Program-made: the position numbers and the translations under genes
Assembly: GCF_021869535.1 (NCBI RefSeq)
Contig: NW_026262690.1
Location: 66,427,995 to 66,491,994, forward strand
From: Mytilus californianus
Taxonomy: Eukaryota; Mollusca; Bivalvia; Mytilida; Mytilidae
Length of the DNA stretch: 64,000 bases
Reading direction: 5' to 3'
Part shown: positions 55,401 to 62,042 of the stretch, piece by piece
Position numbering within the stretch: position 1 is the first letter of the stretch
Layout: the number at the start of each line of letters is the position of its first letter
Notes under the pieces: generated by a model
Seen by the model: only the letters and a program-made list of their open reading frames with translations
Databases searched by the model: none
Told to the model about the DNA's origin: nothing

Positions 55401-58069
55401 TAATATCATGTAACCCACACATGAATGACTACATTATCTACTTCTCCACTGACAAATCAGATGGAAATATATCCTTCCTGTAGGCAACTTTAGCATGTAG
55501 AACTTTGGACAGTTCACTGAGTTGTGGTTTGAATGGATTTTTTATTTACAGCATGCTGTGTTAAAAGACTGATGTACCATATACAAAATCTTTTTAGGAC
55601 ACCAAAATTGTGGTCAGGGCAAGATCAGGAATTCAATACTTTTTCAGTTAACTACTATTTGATTGTTATAAGTGTAAATAATGCGAAATGTGGGGTAATC
55701 CTCATTAAGACAGCAACCCAATGACTAAAATAACCCAAAAGACATTTTTAGGGCAACATACAGTCTTCAACAATAGACAGGTGTCTATACAATATGTAAA
55801 GCTCAAAATAATACTTAGTATATAAAAGTGGTCTATTGTTCTTGATAAGTCAAGATAATTTTCAATGTAAATCTAAATTAATTTTAAATAAATTATTTTA
55901 ACCCCTTCGCCCCCAATCCCGCCTGTAGTCGTGATGGCAACCACCATTCTTTGATGGCCTGTATGACCCTCCATACTTTTTTAGAACTGCCCCAGCTCAA
56001 CTGTCTTTACATCAGGGACTTCAACCATGCAATTCGTGGTCCATAAACTATTCTCAGATGTGTGATTATGAAAATATGGCAACTTTAATGGCCTTTTTAG
56101 AGTTCAAAATTGGAAAAATGTGAAAAGTAGCCAAAATCAGGTGGGGGTGGGAGTCTTTTTATGGCCACTACATTACTGGTATGGGCTGTAGGTATCAACT
56201 GTTATCATAAATACATGCATAGGTGGTACAGGAACACAAGGAGGTATAATATGGCCAAAAGAAATGTGGTCTGTAAAATCTAGGTCACCGTTTTGTCAGA
56301 AATCTGTAAAAACGAACATTTAGGCATACTTGGCTAGCCAATAATAATTCCCCAGCAAGATTCTGAAGACACATTTACTTCCAGACAGTATGGATAGACT
56401 GCTGTAACTGTACGGTAATACTTGAGTGACAAAGAAACACAGTTTAGTCAATGTTCACCTCTCAAGGTCGTATTAAAAGCGAAATATAGACTGAAAATGA
56501 CCATTTTTCAGTAGAGGTTTGTTCAAACCCACCAGAAAATATAACACCTCCCACCCCACCCCACCCCCGACCCATGCAATCCGCCCCTAAATCTCAATAC
56601 ATAGTTTAATAGATCAGCATCAGTTACATCATCAAGAGTCTACTAATTTGCATAAGTTTGCAAATTTTCGAAAATGCCTGATTTTCCAGAAATCTCTTGG
56701 GGTCGAATGAGTTAATACTGTAATTTTAATTTTCAAATTAAAAAAAAAACAAAAAATACTACAACAGGCCTAATAACTTGCATTCTTAACAGAATGAGAA
56801 TGATTTTAAAAAGTCTCAAACCCCAGACCTCCATTTTATGACCCTCATAGTCCCACAACTCAGACCTCAATTTTATTTTACCTGAATAGTCATATGAATA
56901 TAAGATGTGAATTTCAAACAATGTTCTGCTAAAAACACCAGCCTGAAACACTCCCATGCTATCTATTGACCTTGTATCCCAAATCCTGTACTAAGATTAA
57001 GTTCACAGAACATGGCTGTTCAATTAACAAACTTGAAAACTAATGCATATGATAATAAATACATGCATGTACTAATATACTTCAGACAAGATATATCAAA
57101 AGAAAGTATTTAATGGATGTAGTAAGAGCCAGGATATTTCCTTTTTTTTCTTCTGCTACTTAAGTTTCATAAATAGTTTCATTGTTGTGACATTATCTGT
57201 CAAATATATACCATAGTTATCAAACATACTGTGGATACATTTATTTTTCTTGGAACCGATTTTTGTGTTGAATATTTTAATTCTTGGTTTACCCACAAAA
57301 TCTATGAAAATTAGTACCTCATGAATACAAAGGAATCCACAGTATGCAATAGTCATTAACCAATCATTCACATTTTCCCCTTGTCAAGCCAAACAATAAA
57401 ACAGAAGTAACTTTCATCAGCTAATGTGCACACAACTTACAAATATGTCTACAAATTGAACTTCAAGATACAGCCTCACTATCATCAATTAACCAATACC
57501 AATACAAAGATTATAAACTCAATCGTTTTTATAACTAACTAAGAAAACTTTATTAAAAGTCCATGTTCAGTGGATTTACTACTATTTTAAAACTCTGACC
57601 TACAGGAAAAGGCTGCAAACTAAGTCTGAAAATCCTCTTGTAAGTTGAAATAAACACTATCAGCCTCCTGGCCAAATAAAAAATGAAACTCTAATAATAT
57701 CAAGGAAACCTGGTCAGTTTGAAGATGTTCTAATAAATTAGTAAGAACAAATCCAAGTCTGTCTTCACACAATAGTTCAATTTACACAGGTTTTTCTGTA
57801 AAATGAAAATAAAAGTTTCCTGTTCATACATATGGACAAGGTGGATACAGTATACCATCAAGTCTGCAAGTAGGATTCAAAATTCATTCTTCTATTTGAG
57901 GCTTTTTCCGGTAAACTTACATCATTATATTCTTACCTTCACATGAAAGACCATGGGACGTAACACCAGAAAGGGCTTCACGACAGACATTACAATATGT
58001 TGGGCGAGCATGTGAACAGGCATACCAGTTATGTTGACCAGACATCATTTCTCGTTGGCTGGCATTACC
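24246..58069 (-). CDS. DGKD/DGKH-like: Type II diacylglycerol kinase (delta/eta class) with C-terminal SAM domain; N-terminal exons outside window
   Basis: Twenty-eight exons joined by hand give 1081 residues without a frame break. Domains (visible numbering): C1a 13-62 and C1b 85-135, both with perfect C1 zinc spacing (HX12CX2CX13-14CX2CX4HX2CX7C); DAGK catalytic domain about 168-300 with GGDGS at 226-230 and GTGND at 255-259; variable linker about 374-600; accessory domain about 620-790; helical region about 800-960; Lys-rich segment about 974-1000; SAM about 1008-1076; stop at 24248-24246. From family knowledge, the enzyme phosphorylates diacylglycerol to phosphatidic acid, dampening PKC signalling, and the SAM domain mediates oligomerisation. 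A PH domain is expected N-terminal of C1a. Vertebrates have DGK delta, eta and kappa in this class; this is probably the invertebrate pro-orthologue, so I do not choose one symbol. Confidence 0.95.
24428..24704 (-). repeat. Family-A-ended element with a different core
   Basis: Left GAATGTGTCCATAGTACACG then GATGCCCC and right AATGCCCCTAGGTGGGGCAT correspond to the A ends; the core (AAGTTTCAAGTTGATTGGAC) is not the A monomer. A GACAGACGGATGAACGGATG tract precedes the right hairpin. Confidence 0.75.
24858..24997 (-). CDS. DGKD/DGKH-like: DGK exon 27 (SAM domain)
   Basis: 140 bp, residues 1004-1050. [40 protein letters not shown]: a clear SAM domain of the DGK delta type. Acceptor TTTTAG, donor GTAAAT. 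Confidence 0.95.
25190..26750 (-). repeat. Family B element, longest copy
   Basis: AACTGCTTCGCTGAGCGCAG at 25353 and ACGTCCCGTAAACAGGCGTA near the right end are the B termini in reverse. About seven 140-bp monomers (TATAAACAATTCACCAAAGT) lie between. It fills most of the intron between DGK exons 26 and 27. Confidence 0.88.
26947..27064 (-). CDS. DGKD/DGKH-like: DGK exon 26 (Lys-rich segment)
   Basis: 118 bp, residues 965-1003. [20 protein letters not shown] then [11 protein letters not shown] corresponds to the basic KFKKEKNNKNKE segment before the SAM domain. Ends one base into a Ser codon; donor GTAAGT. Confidence 0.9.
27560..27640 (-). other. Candidate cassette exon U5 (27 codons, phase 0-0)
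   Basis: Same arrangement as U4: CTCGCTCAG, 81 open nt, GTAAGT. One Cys codon is changed (KIFQ instead of KICQ). Only 19 nt separate it from the U4 donor, too short for an ordinary intron, so U4 and U5 could not be joined to each other. Confidence 0.35.
27660..27740 (-). other. Candidate cassette exon U4 (27 codons, phase 0-0)
   Basis: Between CTGGCTCAG and GTAAGT lie 81 nt, open, encoding [20 protein letters not shown] then PSVSQEE, identical to residues 938-964. The upstream CAG is the sequence that is a Gln codon inside exon 25, here possibly serving as an acceptor. If spliced in it would duplicate 27 residues without a frameshift. Functional use is unproven. Confidence 0.35.
28065..28193 (-). 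CDS. DGKD/DGKH-like: DGK exon 25 (parent copy of the exon-derived tandem array)
   Basis: 129 bp, 43 codons, residues 922-964. [20 protein letters not shown] then LQKIC; the LD-ELQK-- motif aligns with VEVELQKLTEIP of vertebrate DGK eta. The donor is GAG|GTTAGT. The 3' 81 nt of this exon plus the donor and 19 nt beyond make up the repeat unit found five more times immediately 3' in the gene. Confidence 0.93.
28528..29443 (-). repeat. Family A element, near-complete, about five monomers
   Basis: Ends AATGGGGAATGTGTCCAAGG and GCTACGGCGGGGGGCATAAA; internal monomers of about 150 bp with TTTCATAACATTTGGTTGAG. It abuts DGK exon 24 with only 12 bases before the exon's donor side. Confidence 0.92.
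29456..29551 (-). CDS. DGKD/DGKH-like: DGK exon 24
   Basis: 96 bp, 32 codons, residues 890-921. [20 protein letters not shown] then [12 protein letters not shown], resembling the ...FRALRSETELLLSGKMAL region of vertebrate DGK delta. Symmetric phase 0. Confidence 0.9.
30972..31083 (-). CDS. DGKD/DGKH-like: DGK exon 23
   Basis: 112 bp, residues 852-889. [20 protein letters not shown] then [16 protein letters not shown]; corresponds to the helical region after the accessory domain. Donor GTATGT. Confidence 0.9.
31150..31512 (-). repeat. Family F hairpin-ended element with (GACA)n
   Basis: TAGTCCCCTACCGG at the left pairs with CGTCGGTAGGGGACTA at the right; the core has CATAACTCTGCACAAATTCA, and a (GACA)n tract of about 55 bp lies at 31408-31462 next to the right hairpin. 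Confidence 0.85.
31408..31462. repeat. (GACA)n microsatellite
   Basis: About 13 tandem GACA units inside the family F element. Confidence 0.97.
31544..31711. repeat. Perfect 63-bp inverted repeat (foldback MITE-like)
   Basis: Arms 31544-31606 and 31649-31711 are exact reverse complements (starting AGAGATAACTGTATTGTATT); the 42-bp loop holds a second pair TTTACCTG/CAGGTAAA around TGCGTAGCGG. No coding capacity. Lies in the intron between DGK exons 22 and 23. Confidence 0.97.
32233..32851 (-). repeat. Family A element
   Basis: AATAAATGGGGAATGTGTCC to GGGGGCATAAAAATG with three monomers; directly 3' of DGK exon 22's weak donor region. Confidence 0.92.
32956..33092 (-). CDS. DGKD/DGKH-like: DGK exon 22 (weak donor)
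   Basis: 137 bp, residues 807-851. [20 protein letters not shown] then [19 protein letters not shown]. The only frame-compatible 5' splice site is AA|GTGGTT, a poor match to consensus. Using the next GT (GTACCT) would create an early stop in exon 23. Confidence 0.88.
33685..33819 (-). CDS. DGKD/DGKH-like: DGK exon 21 (end of accessory domain)
   Basis: 135 bp, 45 codons, residues 762-806. [20 protein letters not shown] then [16 protein letters not shown]. Confidence 0.96.
33840..35265 (+). repeat. Amplified retroposon tail (about 70-bp units) split by a family C insertion
   Basis: TTGCCCTGAATATGCCTTAA and CATTGGCTGCTGCTTTAATG recur before 34160 and after 35172; the right end GCAAACAACAGTATTGATTG resembles the tails at 45480-45522 and 50085-50113. 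Confidence 0.65.
34165..35172 (-). repeat. Family C element (reverse orientation)
   Basis: Starts AATAAAATGCTCCGCTGGGG then CGCAGCTTGATACGACC, ends TTTTTTTGCGGTCGTATAAA. Four to five monomers with GAGAGATCCATACACTTGAA. Confidence 0.88.
35367..35480 (-). CDS. DGKD/DGKH-like: DGK exon 20 (accessory domain)
   Basis: 114 bp, 38 codons, residues 724-761. [20 protein letters not shown] then [17 protein letters not shown]. Confidence 0.96.
35813..35858 (-). CDS. DGKD/DGKH-like: DGK exon 19 (46-bp micro-exon)
   Basis: Residues 708-723, [16 protein letters not shown]. Very short, but the [10 protein letters not shown] signature is exact for the family and the phases fit on both sides. Donor GTGAGT. 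Confidence 0.95.
36385..36543 (-). CDS. DGKD/DGKH-like: DGK exon 18 (accessory domain)
   Basis: 159 bp, residues 655-707. [25 protein letters not shown] and [15 protein letters not shown]. Confidence 0.96.
37155..37265 (-). CDS. DGKD/DGKH-like: DGK exon 17 (start of accessory domain)
   Basis: 111 bp, residues 618-654. [20 protein letters not shown] then [12 protein letters not shown], highly conserved in DAGK accessory domains. Poly-T plus CAG acceptor, donor GTATGT. Confidence 0.96.
38096..38216 (-). CDS. DGKD/DGKH-like: DGK exon 16
   Basis: 121 bp, residues 578-617. [20 protein letters not shown] then [17 protein letters not shown] corresponds to the GGSVISRLLINAD region of DGK delta. Ends two bases into Ser. 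Confidence 0.92.
38844..39056. repeat. MITE-like element with ACTGTGGAT inverted ends
   Basis: CTACTGTGGATTCATT at left and ATAATGAGTCCACAGCA at right; internal CCAATTTTCGTGGATTGAAG and CCACGAAAATTAG are also inverted. Same ends at 57226-57348. Confidence 0.75.
39640..39798 (-). CDS. DGKD/DGKH-like: DGK exon 15 (Ser-rich linker)
   Basis: 159 bp, residues 525-577. [20 protein letters not shown] is a likely phosphorylation-rich linker; [17 protein letters not shown] follows. TTTCAG acceptor, GTAAGT donor, phase consistent. Confidence 0.88.
40022..40219 (-). CDS. DGKD/DGKH-like: DGK exon 14 (Ser/Asn-rich linker)
   Basis: 198 bp, residues 459-524. Starts [14 protein letters not shown], like the family, then becomes a low-complexity Ser/Thr-rich linker. 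The TTTTTTTGAAG acceptor is unusual in having GA before AG; the donor is GTAGGT. Confidence 0.9.
40566..40653 (-). CDS. DGKD/DGKH-like: DGK exon 13
   Basis: 88 bp, residues 430-458. [20 protein letters not shown] then RQIIEHTER, a conserved helix of delta/eta kinases between the catalytic halves. Confidence 0.94.
41519..41614 (-). CDS. DGKD/DGKH-like: DGK exon 12 (divergent linker)
   Basis: 96 bp, residues 398-429; Thr/Asn/Pro-rich with no recognisable domain. Supported by a TTTGCAG acceptor, GTAAGT donor and an open phase 0-0 frame; lineage-specific sequence is expected in this linker. It could be skipped without a frameshift. Confidence 0.75.
41854..41925 (-). CDS. DGKD/DGKH-like: DGK exon 11 (helical linker)
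   Basis: 72 bp, residues 374-397, [20 protein letters not shown] then ASTQ. Matches the KCSVL-EKL heptad-like segment of the family. Symmetric phase 0. Confidence 0.9.
42280..42405. repeat. Imperfect inverted repeat
   Basis: CACTACTTACCCCCTACAGA then TCCATAG at left; CTATGGATCTGTATGGGGTC then AGTAG at right. Lies in the intron between DGK exons 10 and 11. Confidence 0.75.
42646..42733 (-). CDS. DGKD/DGKH-like: DGK exon 10
   Basis: 88 bp, residues 344-373. [20 protein letters not shown], as in family members, then a divergent [10 protein letters not shown] tail. Donor GTATGC. Confidence 0.92.
43101..43140. repeat. A-rich run
   Basis: Poly(A) of about 18 followed by an (AAAT)-like stretch; could be a degraded retroposon tail. 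No source element identified. Confidence 0.7.
43305..43399 (-). CDS. DGKD/DGKH-like: DGK exon 9
   Basis: 95 bp, residues 313-343. Contains [20 protein letters not shown] and VISSA, a stretch conserved in delta/eta kinases. Ends two bases into a Lys codon; donor GTAAGT. Confidence 0.94.
43700..43757 (-). CDS. DGKD/DGKH-like: DGK exon 8 (58-bp small exon)
   Basis: Residues 293-312, [20 protein letters not shown]. Too short to be found as an ORF; supported by phase on both sides and by WSI-TYE matching the family. Confidence 0.9.
44394..44533 (-). CDS. DGKD/DGKH-like: DGK exon 7 (catalytic GTGND)
   Basis: 140 bp, residues 247-292. [20 protein letters not shown], then [19 protein letters not shown]. 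Donor GTCAGT is acceptable but not optimal. Confidence 0.95.
44736..44844 (-). CDS. DGKD/DGKH-like: DGK exon 6 (nucleotide-binding GGDG)
   Basis: 109 bp, residues 210-246. Contains [24 protein letters not shown] at 226-229 is the glycine-rich ATP-site motif of DAG kinases and appears intact. Confidence 0.96.
45110..45522 (+). repeat. Retroposon-like repeat with (AATC)n tail
   Basis: GGTGACCTGTTGCAAGGCTG, GAACCTACCTATTGTATTTA, TGTCCTGAATATGCATGAAA and a terminal CAACAATCAATCAATC. A shorter copy at 49885-50113 shares all these blocks and the same tail. Confidence 0.7.
45629..45711 (-). CDS. DGKD/DGKH-like: DGK exon 5 (catalytic domain)
   Basis: 83 bp, residues 183-209. [20 protein letters not shown] then MNGGPHP. 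Acceptor TTATAG, donor GTAAGT; ends two bases into a Gly codon. Confidence 0.95.
45910..46075 (+). repeat. Family H repeat fragment
   Basis: GCTGCTGACCAAATATGAAG and GTAGTTCCTGAGAAAAAAGT, ending in a CAGACAGAC tract. A related fragment lies at 51290-51465. Confidence 0.7.
46190..48660 (+). repeat. Tandem array, about 19 monomers of 123-135 bp
   Basis: GACAAACCAGAATATATATG or a variant recurs near 46268, 46392, 46515, 46649, 46772, 46905, 47040, 47174 and 47308, continuing to about 48520. From about 46905 two monomer types alternate (ATCTTAGCATG and GTGCTTTATCATG before the start), giving a 268-bp higher-order unit. Confidence 0.95.
48922..48976. repeat. (GAA)n then (AAT)n microsatellite
   Basis: About 13 GAA units followed by five AAT units, immediately before the 3' palindrome of the HINE-like element. 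Confidence 0.97.
48995..49024. repeat. Terminal palindrome of HINE-like element
   Basis: AAGTCTTCCCAAAC, 2-base loop, then CGTTTGGGAGACTT; stem of about 13 bp with one bulge. Confidence 0.9.
49467..49646 (-). CDS. DGKD/DGKH-like: DGK exon 4 (end of C1b, start of kinase domain)
   Basis: 180 bp, 60 codons, residues 123-182. [14 protein letters not shown] closes C1b; [15 protein letters not shown] opens the catalytic domain. Both ends are phase 0. Confidence 0.96.
49885..50113 (+). repeat. Retroposon-like repeat tail
   Basis: GTGGCCTGTTGCAAGGC, GAACCTACCTATTGTTTTAA, and terminal CAACAATCAATCAATTG, matching 45110-45522. Confidence 0.7.
50466..50591 (-). CDS. DGKD/DGKH-like: DGK exon 3 (most of C1b)
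   Basis: 126 bp, 42 codons, residues 81-122. Contains [20 protein letters not shown] and [10 protein letters not shown]. Donor GTAGGT. Confidence 0.96.
51009..51112. repeat. 26-bp tandem repeat, 4 copies
   Basis: TTATAAACTATACAATTAAA then GTTATG, starting at 51009, 51035, 51061 and 51087. Confidence 0.95.
51290..51465 (+). repeat. Family H repeat fragment
   Basis: GCTGCTTACCAAATATGAAG then CAGCAGTACTTAAGAAAGTG; matches 45910-46075. Confidence 0.7.
51682..51788 (-). CDS. DGKD/DGKH-like: DGK exon 2 (second half of C1a)
   Basis: 107 bp, residues 45-80. [20 protein letters not shown] completes the C1a zinc ligands, followed by [10 protein letters not shown]. Donor GTAAGT. Confidence 0.95.
52096..52484 (-). 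repeat. Family A element, short copy
   Basis: AAATGGGGAATGTGTCCATG to CACTACGGCGGGGGCATAAA, with an internal deletion joining GTTATAAAGGGG directly to TAATAAGCATTG. Confidence 0.92.
52485..54299. other. DGK intron sequence, nothing recognised
   Basis: AT-rich, without exon or repeat family recognised on either strand. Confidence 0.35.
54300..55041 (-). repeat. Family A element split by a 364-bp insertion
   Basis: A sequence stops at AAGCATTGTGTAT (about 54392) and resumes at TGTATAAGTTTCATAACAT (54757). The right end GCTACGGCGGCAGCATAAAA is degenerate. Confidence 0.85.
54393..54756. mobile_element. Insertion inside family A, flanked by TGTAT
   Basis: Interrupts the A monomer with TGTAT on both sides (54388-54392 and 54757-54761), consistent with a 5-bp target duplication. 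Contains AATCCAGAAAAGCGCTTCGG, related to 17930-18010. Class not identified. Confidence 0.65.
55902..56711. mobile_element. piggyBac-like MITE with TTAA target sites
   Basis: TTAA at 55898-55901 and 56712-56715 flank an 810-bp segment. The inverted ends CCCCTTCGCCCCCAA and CTCATTCGACCCCAA (the latter read on the minus strand) agree at 12 of 15 positions. From family knowledge, piggyBac elements duplicate TTAA and have ends starting CC/CY. No transposase ORF is visible. Confidence 0.6.
57226..57348. repeat. MITE-like element with ACTGTGGAT inverted ends
   Basis: CATACTGTGGATACATT and GGAATCCACAGTATG are inverted; related to 38844-39056. Confidence 0.8.
57937..58069 (-). CDS. DGKD/DGKH-like: DGK exon 1 of window (first half of C1a)
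   Basis: 133 bp, residues 1-44. Contains [20 protein letters not shown] and [11 protein letters not shown]. Acceptor TTTCAG, donor GTAAG; ends with one base of a Val codon. It is isolated by a 6.1-kb intron on its 3' side. Confidence 0.95.
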
Positions 58070-59640
58070 CTGAAATTATGAAAGATTTATTAATACAGCG
58101 AAATATTTTTTTTACTCCCACTGCAATAACAGAACTCATTTACCTTTTCCATTCATAGAATATTTAGTGTAAAATAAGGCGTACTGTCAACCAATTAACT
58201 TTTGACAGCAATTCACTTCAAATAATTCATAATGCAAGTATAAATCATCAGAATTATGTCCAACTTGGATCTCGTCTTATATGATTACATTAACAGATGG
58301 CAGTTAGTAATTTGTGAAAGAAAATCCTCCAAAATTGGCTAGAAAGGGCTAAATGTGAAAAAGTATTCACAAAAATAAGTAGACTAATGATACCTTCGCT
58401 ACATGTATTTGATAAAAAACAGCAAATTGATTTGTAATGGATGTGAAAATGCATCACACAGTTTAGCATGCTCACATGGGACAGATGGACGGATGGAACT
58501 AACACCCCCCTTGATATATTGCAGCATGTGACAAAATTTTCTGTATAGTTTATATTTGCCTGTTACTATTAAAATTGATAAAATTGAATTATATTGTAAA
58601 AATGAATTATTATCAACCTTTCCATACTTTAATTCTTGTATTTGAACTGCTATCAAAATGTCAAGTATTTCTGTAAAGTATGCCTTGGGGATAAAAACAA
58701 GATCGTGAATTTGGACATACATTTTATTCATTTGTACTTGATTATTTAGGTATTTCAGTTATTTGTCATTATTTTTGGAAGCTCATATTGTATATATTTT
58801 CAAACAATGTACCAGCAGTATTCAATATAATATCCAAACCTGACTAAATATCATCCATATTCCTACTGAAACAATCATCCAAATAACAATAGAAATTATC
58901 ACTCACTTTTGGGACAGATTTTCCTCCATTCTCAGAAGCAACACAACAACATGTAACCAAACTCATCTTGAATAAAATTCCTATGACAAAAGTCCTAAAA
59001 CAAACCCTTGTGACAGCTAGGTACACAAAGAAACCACCACTGACCATAAAATTACTTGTTTCCTGTGTATTATACATGTAATACATGGGAAAATGTCAAA
59101 ATGAATTGGGAAAAGGTCAATTTGTTTTTGTCTTATACTTCAAAATGTTATTACCAAGACTCAAGGGTAATAAAATGCCTCCCACAATACAGAAAAAAAA
59201 TCTATCAATAGTGGAATCAATTCCCAATGCCTACAGGAAATGGTTGTTTCATCAATTTGCTAAATATCAGGTCCTGTCAAATTTTTTGGTCACAGAACAG
59301 ATCATAGGGAAGGTAACAGATGTGTGCAATATATAAAAATCAACAAATGTCTTAGAATGTCAAATCATGAAATTCATATGAACACAAAATTAATTTGTAA
59401 AGCTTAAAATATCAAGTCTACTTGACATATATGGTAATTCAACAGGAATTAAATATATGAGTACAAATTCATTATATTTGTATTTAATCTTCCCACATCA
59501 CAGTCAATATATTACAATTAATGTAGGTAACATATCATTGCTGACTTAGGACAGATTGCTGCTTTCTCAAGTTGGAAGAAATGAAATAAATAGAAGACAG
59601 GAGCAAAAGAAAATGCCCTCCCCTAACAAAACCAAAAAAT
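58070..59640. other. DGK intron upstream of C1a exon, nothing recognised
   Basis: No PH-domain or other conserved exon found on the minus strand; open frames here lack splice support and conserved residues. Confidence 0.4.
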
Positions 59641-61552
59641 TCGTAAGGGTTCCGCGGAACCCAGTGTCTCGCCTACTTTTTGCTGTTAATCACAGGCTCA
59701 GCAAAAATGAGGAAAAAAATTAATAAAAATATTCCTCTCTATACTATCTTTTGATTGTAAGTAGCTTCTGTCCAAGTTTGGTAAAAATCCAGGATAGTTT
59801 ATGAATCTAATAAATGTTTTAAAAACTTAAACTGCAGACTGTATGTAATGTTAACTGGAAGAAAAACTAAGTCCATTTATAAGTAAAATACGGAAAAAAT
59901 GGAACAAAATTTCCTTCTAGATACTAGCTTTTAATCATAAACAAGCTTCTGTCTAAGTTTGGTTCAAATCCAGGATAGTTTAAGAAAGTTGTTAAAATTT
60001 TAAAAACTTTAACCACAGAGTGAATGTTATGTTAACTGGCAGAAAAACTAAGTCCATTTATAAGTAAAATACGGAAAAAATGGAATTTTTTTTTTACAAA
60101 ATTTACTTCTGGATACTAGCTTTTAATCATAAACAAGCTTCTGTCCAAGTTTGGTACAAATCCAGGATAGTTTAAGAAAGTTGTTAAAATTTTAAAAACT
60201 TTAACCACAGAGTGAATGTAATGTTAACTGGCAGAAAAACTAAGTCCATTTATAAGTAAAATACGGAAAAAATGGAATTTTTTTTTTACAAAATTTACTT
60301 CTGGATACTATCTTATGATCATAAACAAGCTTCTTTCTAAGTTTGGTAGAAATCCAGGATAGTTTAAGAAAGTTATTAAAATTTCAAAAACTTTAACCAC
60401 AGAGTGAATGTAATGTTTCCTGGCAGAAAAACTAAGTCCATTTATAAGTAAAATACGGAAAAAATTCGTAAGGGTTCCGCGGAACCCAGTGTCTCGCCTA
60501 CTTTTTGCTGTTAATCACAGGCTCAGCAAAAATGAGGAAAAAAATTAATAAAAATATTCCTCTCTATACTATCTTTTGATTGTAAGTAGCTTCTGTCCAA
60601 GTTTGGTAAAAATCTAGGATAGTTTATGAATCTAATAAATGTTTTAAAAACTTAAACTGCAGACTGTATGTAATGTTAACTGGAAGAAAAACTAAGTCCA
60701 TTTATAAGTAAAATACGGAAAAAATGGAACAAAATTTCCTTCTAGATACTAACTTTTAATCATAAACAAGCTTCTGTCTTAAGTTTGGTACAAATCCAGG
60801 ATAGTTTAAGAAAGTTGTTAAAATTTTAAAAACTTTTAACCACAGAGTGAATGTAATGTTAACTGGCAGAAAAACTAAGTCCATTTATAAGTAAAATACG
60901 GAAAAAATGGAATTTTTTTTTTACAAAATTTACTTCTGGATACTATCTTATGATCATAAACAAGCTTCTTTCCAAGTTTGGTAGAAATCCAGGATAGTTT
61001 AAGAAAGTTATTAAAATTTCAAAAACTTTAACCACAGAGTGAATGTAATGTTTCCTGGCAGAAAAACTAAGTCCATTTATAAGTAAAATACGGAAAAAAT
61101 GGAATTTTTTTTTTACAAAATTTACTTTTGAATATTATCTTATGATCATAAACAAGCTTCTGTCCAAGTTTGGTAGAAATCCAGGACAGTTTAAGAAAGT
61201 TATTAAAATTTCAAAAACTTTAACCACAGAGTGAATATTTGTGGACGCCGCCGACGACGACGACGCCGACGGAATGTAGGATCGCTATGTCTCGCTTTTT
61301 CGACAAAAGTCGAAGGCTCGACAAAAATGGAATTTTTTTTTTACAAAATTTACTTTTGAATATTATCTTATGATCATAAACAAGCTTCTGTCCAAGTTTG
61401 GTAGAAATCCAGGATAGTTTAAGAAAGTTATTAAAATTTCAAAAACTTTAACCACAGAGTGAATATTTGTGGACGCCGCCGACGACGACGACGCCGACGG
61501 AATGTAGGATCGCTATGTCTCGCTTTTTCGACAAAAGTCGAAGGCTCGACAA
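59641..61552. repeat. Family E array with duplicated ends
   Basis: The perfect palindrome GGGTTCCGCGGAACCC occurs at 59647-59662 and 60472-60487 (825 bp apart), followed by GTGTCTCGCCTACTTTTTGC. Monomers of about 170 bp contain CATAAACAAGCTTCTGTCCA and TAACCACAGAGTGAATGTAA. The end GACGCCGACGGAATGTAGGA with CGACAAAAGTCG hairpin occurs twice. Confidence 0.9.
61099..61552. repeat. 228-bp tandem duplication, almost identical copies
   Basis: 61099-61326 and 61327-61552 differ at only one position that I could see (C at 61187, T at 61415). Confidence 0.93.
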
Positions 61553-62042
61553 TAAATGGAGGATGTGTCCATGGGACACAGATGATGCCCCAGCTTGCAT
61601 ATAATGTTATAAAGGGACATACTCAAGAACTGTAAAAGTGAAGCCACCCAAATTAGAACTTGATCTGAGTTTTGTGGTAATAAGCATTGTGTATAAGTTT
61701 CATAACATTTGGTGGAGGCAAACTTAAGTTAGAGAACGGAAACGAAAAATTCAGCAATTTTTCCATTTGTAAAGGGGCATAACTCTAGAATGGTATAAGT
61801 GACACCACCAAAATTCAAACTTGATCTGTATTTTGTGGTAATATGCATTGTGTTTAAGTTTCATAACATTTGGTTGAGGCAAACTAAAGTTAGAGAATGG
61901 AAACCAATTTTGGGGCGTACGGACGGATGGACCATAACTCTGGACAAAATCATCAGAAAGGAAAAAAATTCCAACTTGATTTGTAACTTGTCACGATGAA
62001 ATATATACCAAATATCAAATCAATATCTTGAACCACGAAGAC
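61553..62042 (-). repeat. Chimera: family A element running into a family F core
   Basis: AAATGGAGGATGTGTCCATG and A monomers continue to GGGGCGTACGGACGGATGGA (about 61930); then sequence becomes CCATAACTCTGGACAAAATC and CAAATCAATATCTTGAACCA, the family F core. It joins the family E end with no spacer. Confidence 0.8.

Noticed and set aside
58399..59086. Minus-strand frames of 110 and 80 residues upstream of the first DGK exon, considered as PH-domain exons
   Set aside because: No PH-domain residues, no suitable acceptor or donor in phase with the C1a exon.
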